DNA from: Pseudomonadota bacterium
Lineage (GTDB): Bacteria; SAR324; NAC60-12
DNA length: 56,098 nucleotides
NCBI GenBank assembly: GCA_004213175.1
Contig: SHAT01000008.1
Coordinates: 1 to 56,098, forward strand
Reading direction: 5' to 3'
Both the position numbers and the translations under genes were made by a program. Positions 48,653 through 56,098 of this stretch are shown here, in pieces. The notes under the pieces are model-generated. The model searched no databases, was not told the origin of the DNA, and saw nothing but the letters and a program-made list of their open reading frames with translations. The number at the start of each line of letters is the position of its first letter. Position 1 is the stretch's first letter.

Positions 48653-49264
48653 CTACCTTAGCCACTCCACACTTCCTTTACCCATTCTAGTGATTTCTAT
48701 TCCTCCGTGACTGAAATCAACTATCGTCGAATTTTCAGCAAAAATGGAACCACCGTCCACAATTAGATCAACTTGTTTTTTGTATCTTTCATGAATTTCT
48801 TGAGGGTCTTCATACAATTCATCCGCAGATATCCTCAAACTACTGCTTAGAATGGGATTCCCAAAAGCAGAGACAATTTCGTTTGCAATAGGATAATCTG
48901 GCCAGCGAAGACCAACTGTGTTTCGAGGAGTAAGCATCATTTTAGGGACAATCTTTGAAGCCTTAAAAACAAAAGTATAAGGTCCGGGTAACTTCCTTCG
49001 AAGCAGCTTAAAAACGTCAGTTGGAATTCCTTGGGTATATTTTTGGACTTCAGTTTGATTTGCGCAGATAAAAGTCAAAGGTTTTTTCTGATTTACATTT
49101 TTAATCAGGTAAAGGCGTTTCATGGCTTTTTTACTGAAAATACTACATCCTAAACCATAAACTGTATCAGTTGGATAAATAATTATCCCATCATTTTGCA
49201 AAACATCCACAACCTTCTTAATAAGTCGAGGCTGGGGATTTACAGGATTGATACTTAACAACAT
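48653..49264 (-). CDS. Sua5/YciO/YrdC (TsaC-like) protein
   Basis: 'GIIIYPTDTVYGLGCSIFSKKAMKRLYLIKNVNQKKPLTFIC', 'TVGLRWPDYPIANEIV'. Confidence 0.92.
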   Translation of the reverse strand: MLLSINPVNPQPRLIKKVVDVLQNDGIIIYPTDTVYGLGCSIFSKKAMKRLYLIKNVNQKKPLTFICANQTEVQKYTQGIPTDVFKLLRRKLPGPYTFVFKASKIVPKMMLTPRNTVGLRWPDYPIANEIVSAFGNPILSSSLRISADELYEDPQEIHERYKKQVDLIVDGGSIFAENSTIVDFSHGGIEITRMGKGSVEWLR

Positions 49265-49423
49265 CGGGAAACTTATTTAACAATATTAGCCCAATTTAAT
49301 GAGTATCTCACTGTTAAACTGCTTAAAATTGAATTTAAGTATACATTAATGAATACACACATAGAAAACTTGGTTTTTTCAATTGCAAAACAACTTTGCA
49401 AAATGCATCTAATATTTTTTTTA

Positions 49424-50764
49424 CTAACTTCCCAGTGTACCTAGGGATAATGGATAATTAATGAACAAAGTTGGTGCTATGCCATCATCACCTTTAGCAA
49501 GATCAAAACGGTAGATCAACCCTGATATAATTGCTCGAAAACCAACTCCAAAGGAAGTTCTCATATTTTGATGCAATTCAGAGATATCATCAGAAACACT
49601 ACCCACTTCATAAAAGAAAGCTGCTTGAAGAACAGTTCGTACTCCACCCATGATAATCCAATTTATAGGAGTCTGTTTTTCGGAAAAGTTAAGACGATAT
49701 TCCAATGAGTAGTTTGAACTGTTCCCAGCATAGTATCTCCCAAGACTGTAGGCACGCATACGGTTGATCCCCCCAAGAGCAGATGCCTTACCAAAACGGT
49801 TTCTCGCTTGCCAGTAATTGACCCTCCTATTTTCTGCTTCCCTGCAGGCCTCAGCTTCTTTCTCCAAGTCACACCCAAGAGCAAATTTTTCCCTTAAAGC
49901 ATTTTCATCAGTCAATCCTTGTTCTGAAATGTAGGATCGTGATTGAAAAGCATTGATCAACAAAGTGTCGGACCCCAAAAAAGGGATATAAGTTGTAAAA
50001 TTCAAAGAATTAACATCATAGTCACTAAGTTCGCTGAGTTCGTAATCAGTAGCGTTGTGCAATAATTCAAATCGAATTCCTTCGCGTGGTTCCAAATGAT
50101 TGTCTGTCAAATCAATTTGGGTTCCAATAGTGTTATCAACCCAATTTCTTAAAGGGGATTGAATGTTTGTAAACTGATTTTCCTCAGCATCAAAGATTTT
50201 TGAAGCCTCTGAGCCCCCAGAAGAATAGCCGATTTGTATCTCTAGATGCTGATTATAAAACTGTGATTGTAGATTAATTGTGGAACTGTTAACATTTTCA
50301 AAAGTTTGATAATAATCTTTCTTTCCTGAATGGATCCCCCTATCATAGTTCAGTAAGCTGATATCCCAGTCATAGTACAAAACCTTTAGAAACAACTTTT
50401 CATCAATAATGGGAAATTTTTGTAGTTGGACCACAGTTGCTTCAATGTCCCCTTTTGCCAAGGTTTTAAGAATAACAAGGTCCGTACTTTTGTAGAAATT
50501 TGAGATTAATCCTGCAATTGGCACAGCACATCCAACTCCTTCAACACAACCAGGAAGAGGAGCAAACATCCATCCCAGTTCTTTATCTGCTTCTCTTTTG
50601 GTTCTCTCTGGTGGAAATTCAAAAGGGAATGCTAATGAAGGGATCAAAAAACAAGAAAGAAACAAATATTTATATCCTTTGAACAAAAATAAACTTCTAC
50701 CATATACAACCTTAATAATGAAGGTAAGTGAGCTTAAAAACAATTTAACCATTTTATAAATCAT
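49424..50764 (-). CDS. Omp85-like outer-membrane beta-barrel lacking recognisable POTRA domains
   Basis: Barrel-like C-terminus with 'ALGGINRMRAYSLGRYYAGNSSNYSLEYRLNF' (LRGY-like) and 'AAFFYEVGSVSDD...RTSFGVGFRAI'. Confidence 0.7.
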   Translation of the reverse strand: MIYKMVKLFLSSLTFIIKVVYGRSLFLFKGYKYLFLSCFLIPSLAFPFEFPPERTKREADKELGWMFAPLPGCVEGVGCAVPIAGLISNFYKSTDLVILKTLAKGDIEATVVQLQKFPIIDEKLFLKVLYYDWDISLLNYDRGIHSGKKDYYQTFENVNSSTINLQSQFYNQHLEIQIGYSSGGSEASKIFDAEENQFTNIQSPLRNWVDNTIGTQIDLTDNHLEPREGIRFELLHNATDYELSELSDYDVNSLNFTTYIPFLGSDTLLINAFQSRSYISEQGLTDENALREKFALGCDLEKEAEACREAENRRVNYWQARNRFGKASALGGINRMRAYSLGRYYAGNSSNYSLEYRLNFSEKQTPINWIIMGGVRTVLQAAFFYEVGSVSDDISELHQNMRTSFGVGFRAIISGLIYRFDLAKGDDGIAPTLFINYPLSLGTLGS

Positions 50765-51918
50765 TAATTATTCTCAGACAATACATATAACAGTTTGGAT
50801 TGAATTTTTTGAATTTTTGGATCCGCGGCAATTGGCTCAAGAAGGGAAACGGCTTTTTGTATTCTAACTACATGATCATTTGGAACGGTGATATCATGAC
50901 TTTTATAGGTTCGATGAATTGTGTAACAGAGTTGACCAAATCTGTGTACCGCTGCTTTTTCAATAGATTTCTCTGGGATATCACCAACCAGTTTTACTGC
51001 ACCACCGATCGCAGTCATGGCTTTTGCAAGATTTTCAAACCCATCTTTTTTTGATTCCACTTCATTAACTGCAGAAGCAATTATTAACTGAATTTGGGCG
51101 AGGACATCAAACATTTTTGACTGATGAATTCCAACAAGTGGATTTTTACCTTCAAGTCTATGGAGTATATCAAACATCAACTCCATATTTTGAGTAGCCA
51201 GCGGTAAGAACACCATGCTACGCAGCATAGGATCAAAACCGTTTTTAAGATCTCCAAAGGGAAGTGTTTTTTCTACTTTTGATTTATTTAGATTTAATTC
51301 ATAATTCGAAGTAAGTGGCTCAGTTTTCAGTAAATGTACACATTTTTGAACGAAATCTACTTCTCCCTTCAATTTCTCTTCTTGCTTTTCCAGAATAGCA
51401 TCAACATTACCATCACCCTTTATTTTGGATTCCGTTTCAGTCAAATCATCCTGAAGAAATTTTTGTAATTTCATCAGGTAAACTGTTTGAGTCTCAAGTG
51501 CAATATTTATTTTTTGAGTTGAAATCATTGGATTTTCAACTTCCAGCATGGCTAACAAAAAAGCATCACGAGAATTCTCCAAACTTCTATTATCTGCCTC
51601 CTGCAAAAAAATCTCAGCCAACTCCAAACGTGACTTGGAATCTTCAGGGTGTTTTTGTAGTTTGATTGAAACTTCTTTTGCCCGAACATTCTTTAGGCTT
51701 TGACTGAGTCTACCACCAGTGAATTCTAACAATTTTACATCAAGAACATCCCTTTTTTTTAAGTTAATCCCTTTTAACAATTTGGATGAAAGTTTGGCAC
51801 TCTTCAAATTATTGATCTGAGATTTGAGTATATCTAGATCAGATTTTAGATGTTTAAAAATGAAAAGAGGTTCCTGAATATCCTTCAATTCTCTTATGTT
51901 TTCTTGATAACCTGGCAT
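50764..51918 (-). CDS. Helical protein of unknown function
   Basis: Long ORF, helical composition, adjacent to the Omp85-like gene on the same strand. Confidence 0.55.
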   Translation of the reverse strand: MPGYQENIRELKDIQEPLFIFKHLKSDLDILKSQINNLKSAKLSSKLLKGINLKKRDVLDVKLLEFTGGRLSQSLKNVRAKEVSIKLQKHPEDSKSRLELAEIFLQEADNRSLENSRDAFLLAMLEVENPMISTQKINIALETQTVYLMKLQKFLQDDLTETESKIKGDGNVDAILEKQEEKLKGEVDFVQKCVHLLKTEPLTSNYELNLNKSKVEKTLPFGDLKNGFDPMLRSMVFLPLATQNMELMFDILHRLEGKNPLVGIHQSKMFDVLAQIQLIIASAVNEVESKKDGFENLAKAMTAIGGAVKLVGDIPEKSIEKAAVHRFGQLCYTIHRTYKSHDITVPNDHVVRIQKAVSLLEPIAADPKIQKIQSKLLYVLSENN

Positions 51919-52034
51919 TAATTTAGTTATTTTGATTATGTTTTTTAGATTAGTATTACTTCAACAATGTGTTTTTGATTTTGGACGGAGACACCTTAAA
52001 ATCAACTCATATTTGTCTAAATTATTATTTTTTC

Positions 52035-53099
52035 CTAAATAGCTTTTTTATTTTCACTTGCTTCTTCCTTTTGAGCCATAACAAATTGGGGTCTCCTACC
52101 TGCTATACCACGTAAAAGACGTCCTAATAAATCAGCTCCTGTAATTATCCTCTTATCGCCATCCCAACATAATATCAAATCATTGTCAATCACATCATCC
52201 TCAGAGTGTTCAGGGTGCACTCGCAACTTTTGGATTACTTCACCAAGCGGTGTGCCCGCATCTGTGACAACAATCGGTCGATGACAGTAGGAATAAGGTC
52301 GAAAAGGTTCAACTCCAAATAGTGCGTCACGTAAAAACAAATCCGAATTAATTACCAATTTTGGTGCACCTTCTTTTGAAGTCAAAATAACCCATTTTTT
52401 CCCTGATTTCTGTACTCGAAGCAAAAAAGGATCATCCGGATTTCTCTGGAAAGCAGGAAATACAGGTAGATCAAATTTTGTTTCCAGAGCAATGATACTT
52501 ACCGGGTCAACGAGCTCACCCTCATCTCCAACAGGTAAATCATCAATACTCAAAAAATTGAGTGCACCCGTACCTTCAAGTCTACTTATATCTGAATCTC
52601 TCGATTCCATATGTTTCTGCAACATAATACGAAAATCTTCCTCCTTAAAGTAAAGGACACCTTCTTTGCCGAGCCATTGGTCGAGAAGCAAAGCAGTGGG
52701 TTTACTTACCGGATAGAGTATAAATTTGTAAAATTTTATTACAGGTACGAGAAGGATACCCATTCGCAGAGCATTACGCGAAAAATAGGCTTGGGGCAAT
52801 ATCTCACCAAAAATTGTTATGCAAACTGAAGAAAAGAAAAAAGCTAAAAGACCCGTAAGTACTGAATCTGTGAGAAGAGTCAAAAGAACGTTAATACTGA
52901 CATTTCCCCAAAGGAGGGTTGTCAGAAGTAAATTTGCGTCTCTTCTTAGATTTAAAACCGCTGCTGCAGCCTTATTTCCCGATTCTACTTCGATTTCAAG
53001 CTTCAGACGGGTTAAGCCAAACAAACCTAGAGTTAGGCCCGAAAAGACTGCTGATTGAGTTAAACAAAAGAAAATACCTAACAAAAGGGCCAGGTCCAT
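52035..53099 (-). CDS. CNNM (DUF21) + CBS-like transporter, CorC/HlyC family
   Basis: 'LALLLGIFFCLTQSAVFSGLTLGLFGLTRLKLEIEVESGNKAAAAVLNLRRDANLLLTTLLWGNV', 'FGEILPQAYFSRNALR'. Confidence 0.9.
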   Translation of the reverse strand: MDLALLLGIFFCLTQSAVFSGLTLGLFGLTRLKLEIEVESGNKAAAAVLNLRRDANLLLTTLLWGNVSINVLLTLLTDSVLTGLLAFFFSSVCITIFGEILPQAYFSRNALRMGILLVPVIKFYKFILYPVSKPTALLLDQWLGKEGVLYFKEEDFRIMLQKHMESRDSDISRLEGTGALNFLSIDDLPVGDEGELVDPVSIIALETKFDLPVFPAFQRNPDDPFLLRVQKSGKKWVILTSKEGAPKLVINSDLFLRDALFGVEPFRPYSYCHRPIVVTDAGTPLGEVIQKLRVHPEHSEDDVIDNDLILCWDGDKRIITGADLLGRLLRGIAGRRPQFVMAQKEEASENKKAI

Positions 53100-53438
53100 A
53101 AAACATTTTATTGGTGATTAATCATGTAGGCAAACTCCGATAGAATTGTATTATGGGATCATACGTTAGCACTTCTTTTAAAGTTCTCAAGTTTTTTCAG
53201 TGTTACGCTATTTATCCTCGTTTAACAGCGGGCCAAATGTTGCATAATATTCGTGGATTAACATATAACCATCTAGTGTAAATATTTTTATTTATTATCA
53301 GTTGAGAAAAGGGTTGATAATTAGATTTTGTTAAAGTAAAGTTGATCACTTAGACGTGATTACTGGTCATTTCGAAAATTACTAAAGAAAATACTGCATT
53401 TTTTAAATTTTATTTCTACCAAAACACATACGCGGAGA

Positions 53439-54557
53439 ATGAACATGCTTAAGTATACTCTAAAAGTATTGATTCCCTTAACAATTATTTTTGTTGTTGG
53501 TTGTACGGGCAAATCACCTATTCCTCAGAATTTTGTTGCTGATCTAGATGAAATACGTCCCCTGACTGATGCAGAAGTTGCTGAAAATGAAGCAGAGGTA
53601 AATGAATACAACAGGACAATAGGAGTATTGGAAGAAAGAGCTGTTGCAGACGTCGCAGAAAAAAAAGTATTACTTAAGGAAAAAAAGGTAGTACAAAAAG
53701 CTAAAAAGGAATTGAAAGAATTAACTAAAAAAATCCTTAAAAAACGGAAGAAAAAACTTTTGAAAGCTGAAGTTAAAAAAATTGCTAAAGCCATCAAAGA
53801 AGGAAGCTCACAAAGGGAAATAGTTGACATCCTAGAGCAATTAACCAATGGCGAAATTACAGAAAAAGAAGCTAAAGCCTTGCTAAGGGAGCATACAACC
53901 TTGACTGAAAAAGAAATTAAAAAGCTGATAGGAAAGACCAAAAAGATCCAAAAAGATACGGAGGAACTTGCTAAAGAATTGGCCACTGCTTCAGCAGAAG
54001 AAGCAAAAGAAATATTAGAAGAAGCTGGAGGAGTTTCAAAATCTGATATCTTGGCCCTTGTTTCGAAGAAAAAATCAGTAGAAGTTATGGAGACATCTTT
54101 TCTGGAAAAAACCATGGCTCAGTTATACGGACGTTTAGTTCGCGATAGAGAACTAGGTATTGAAGAAGCTTTCTGCATCAATATAGAAGGAATTCTGGAC
54201 CATCTTTTGGTTCCACCTTCTTATTTTGAAACAAACAAATACGATCTTGATCAGTATTTAAATGAAATCAATAAGCATTTTGCATTACTAGAACCAGTTT
54301 TAGCTGAGTACCCTGATATAATTATTAGTTTGGAAGGAAATACGGATGAGAGGGGTACGGTTGAATATAACAAAGCGCTCAGTGACCGCCGCTGGAATAC
54401 CCCTGAGAAGATTTTATTAGCTCTTTACTTTGATGAAGACAGAACACAGGGACTTGGAAGAAGTGAACAATGTCCTCTTGGACGCGACGAAGGATCGTCC
54501 ACTAAAGATTGGTGGTCAAAAAATCGGCGTACAGATTATATTTTTAAGCTGCAATAA
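53439..54557 (+). CDS. Pal/OmpA-like lipoprotein with long Lys/Glu-rich helical spacer
   Basis: Lipobox 'FVVGCTGK'; C-terminal 'YFETNKYDLDQYL', 'SLEGNTDERGTVEYNKALSDRR', 'NRRTDYIFKL'. Confidence 0.88.
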   Translation: MNMLKYTLKVLIPLTIIFVVGCTGKSPIPQNFVADLDEIRPLTDAEVAENEAEVNEYNRTIGVLEERAVADVAEKKVLLKEKKVVQKAKKELKELTKKILKKRKKKLLKAEVKKIAKAIKEGSSQREIVDILEQLTNGEITEKEAKALLREHTTLTEKEIKKLIGKTKKIQKDTEELAKELATASAEEAKEILEEAGGVSKSDILALVSKKKSVEVMETSFLEKTMAQLYGRLVRDRELGIEEAFCINIEGILDHLLVPPSYFETNKYDLDQYLNEINKHFALLEPVLAEYPDIIISLEGNTDERGTVEYNKALSDRRWNTPEKILLALYFDEDRTQGLGRSEQCPLGRDEGSSTKDWWSKNRRTDYIFKLQ

Positions 54558-54566
54558 TTTTAAATT

Positions 54567-55307
54567 ATGGAATTTAACGATTTTGTAAATGCTGTCCTTC
54601 ATGGAGGGGCAATTACACTTTCCATATTTGTGTTGCTTGTTTTTCTATCTATTGTGACCTGGGGAATTATAATTGGAAAAATCCTTCAGTTAAAGAAAGA
54701 AGATCAAAACAGCGGCGCATTTGTCCGAGCATTTAATAAGGCAACATCGCTCAAAAGTTTTAGGTCAGCAAATCAAAAGCGTGCTGCGATTGACTATGAT
54801 TTGGGGATATTGTTTGAAGAACTCATGAATGAGTCCCAAAAGTTTGCAGATGAATTTCCTAATGCAAAATGGATGTTTACTGTTGATAAGGGGCTCCCAG
54901 AACACTTAAATGAGATGCTGGACCGAACGATGGATAGAGTAAACCTGCAAATGCGGGAGCGTCGTGAAAAAAGTTTGGCATATTTAGCAACTATTTCCAA
55001 TATTGCACCATTCCTCGGAGTTTTGGGAACTGTGATAGGAATTATCAATGCGTTCACTGCAATTGGGAAAATGGGGTCTGCAGAACTAGCTGTAGTAGCT
55101 CCTGCAATTTCAGAAGCATTGATTGCTACTGCTCTAGGAATTTCTGTTGCCATTCCAGCTTCAGTAGGATTTAACATTTTTCAATATCGCGTAGAGATCC
55201 TTGCACAGAAATTTGACAGGTTTTCTGCACTTCTGAGAAACAAACTGGAAAATGAGCTTGTTTTGGAGCACGAGACTTCTACAGATATTCATAAAGAATC
55301 GTTTTAA
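54567..55307 (+). CDS. TolQ/ExbB family proton channel protein
   Basis: 'LATISNIAPFLGVLGTVIGIINAFTAIG', 'ISEALIATALGISVAIPASVGFNIF'. Confidence 0.95.
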   Translation: MEFNDFVNAVLHGGAITLSIFVLLVFLSIVTWGIIIGKILQLKKEDQNSGAFVRAFNKATSLKSFRSANQKRAAIDYDLGILFEELMNESQKFADEFPNAKWMFTVDKGLPEHLNEMLDRTMDRVNLQMRERREKSLAYLATISNIAPFLGVLGTVIGIINAFTAIGKMGSAELAVVAPAISEALIATALGISVAIPASVGFNIFQYRVEILAQKFDRFSALLRNKLENELVLEHETSTDIHKESF

Positions 55308-55333
55308 ATACTGAATTTATTGTAGGTAAATAA

Positions 55334-55753
55334 ATGATTAAAGTAATTGGAGATCAAAAAAAAATCGTCTCAGAAATTAACATTACCCCCCTGGTTGATA
55401 CCCTCTTGGTCTTGCTGATTATTTTTATGGTTACTGCGCCAGCTATGACTCGTTCTGTTGGAATTGAACTGCCTGAGCCCAAAAATGGATCTGCTGCAGA
55501 TAAAATTCCTCAAGAGAAAAAGAATTTTGCAGTAGTGGGTATTAATACTAAAAACCAATTTATTTATGAAGAGATAGAATATGCCCCTGAAGAATTTTTT
55601 CAGAGTTTTCCTAAGCTTATTGAAGATGTTGAACCAGAAAAGATTTTTCTCCATGCAGATAAAAAGGTGATGTACGAGCAAATTATAGAACTAATGACAT
55701 TTTTACAAAGCCAAGGCCATGGAAAAATAGGGTTAGTGTTCCAGGAAAAATAA
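55334..55753 (+). CDS. TolR/ExbD family protein
   Basis: 'INITPLVDTLLVLLIIFMVTAPAM'. Confidence 0.95.
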   Translation: MIKVIGDQKKIVSEINITPLVDTLLVLLIIFMVTAPAMTRSVGIELPEPKNGSAADKIPQEKKNFAVVGINTKNQFIYEEIEYAPEEFFQSFPKLIEDVEPEKIFLHADKKVMYEQIIELMTFLQSQGHGKIGLVFQEK

Positions 55754-55756
55754 GAA

Positions 55757-56098
55757 GTGGATAGAAAAAGTTTTGTTGGGAAGAAACATCTAGCATCTTC
55801 TAGGAATCTAGGGTTGGCTATTTCTCTAGCAGTCCATGTTTTTTTTGCGTTAGGAATAGTAGCGATTAATGTAGAAACAATAGAACAGGATAATTTTGAA
55901 TCACTTGAAGAACAATCAATAGAGATAAATACTCTATCAGCAGTTGAATTGAAAGCATTAGTTGCTTTATTGGAGTCAGATCCAAAAGTTTCAGAAGAGA
56001 CATATTTACCAGAGCCAAAACCAGAGCCAAAACCAGAGCCAAAACCAGAGCCAAAACCAGAGCCAAAACCAGAGCCAAAACCAGAGCCAAAACCAGAG
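55757..56098 (+). CDS. TonB/TolA-like protein, N-terminal part; truncated by window end
   Basis: GTG start 3 nt after tolR stop; N-terminal TM 'LGLAISLAVHVFFALGIVAI' then (EPKP)n repeat running off the window; not in ORF track. Confidence 0.85.
   Translation, partial: MDRKSFVGKKHLASSRNLGLAISLAVHVFFALGIVAINVETIEQDNFESLEEQSIEINTLSAVELKALVALLESDPKVSEETYLPEPKPEPKPEPKPEPKPEPKPEPKPEPKPE
55999..56098 (+). repeat. 12-bp tandem repeat encoding (PEPK)n
   Basis: ccagagccaaaa tandem array to end of window. Confidence 0.9.

Noticed and set aside
53525-54115. 196-aa minus ORF
   Set aside because: Ser/Phe-rich antisense of the Lys/Glu-rich Pal spacer
55866-56090. Minus-strand ORF with (LALV)n repeat
   Set aside because: Antisense artefact of the EPKP repeat in the TonB/TolA-like gene

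Overview
56.1-kb window of AT-rich bacterial chromosome. Gene content (glcDEF, nuoN, T2SS pseudopilins, Tol/Pal, Omp85 proteins) points to a Gram-negative bacterium; I cannot assign a taxon. Most of it is housekeeping/envelope backbone: RCC1/Ig-like surface protein, YheT-like hydrolase, a GcvT-GlyA fusion, mmsA, nuoN, argB, an MltD-like LysM transglycosylase, glcDEF, HIT, era, a MinD/FlhG-like ATPase, rnpB (minus strand), a gspGHIJ-like pseudopilin cassette, a TsaC/Sua5-like gene, a CNNM/CorC-like gene, and a Pal-TolQ-TolR-TonB/TolA cluster running off the right end. The main candidate for a novel system is an 8.6-kb element integrated into the 3' end of tRNA-Gly(GCC) (about 18435-27093). It is bounded by a 27-bp exact att duplication and has a 21-bp exact putative integrase-arm repeat near both ends. 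It encodes a tyrosine integrase, an AlpA-like regulator, a phage-type family A DNA polymerase with unusual catalytic motifs and a terminase small subunit-like protein. It also carries iteron-like repeats and a repeat-separated cargo zone (cytochrome c, two small DUF3764/ABM-like proteins, a small membrane protein). No capsid, portal, tail or large terminase is recognisable. This resembles a phage satellite (PICI / tycheposon / VEIME-like logic) with its own PolA. Other unusual items: a pseudo-M1-peptidase/Omp85 barrel fusion with all zinc ligands replaced, a POTRA-less Omp85-like barrel, a serine recombinase with the catalytic Ser position altered, and a J-like/HTH_25 fusion next to a MinD-like ATPase.
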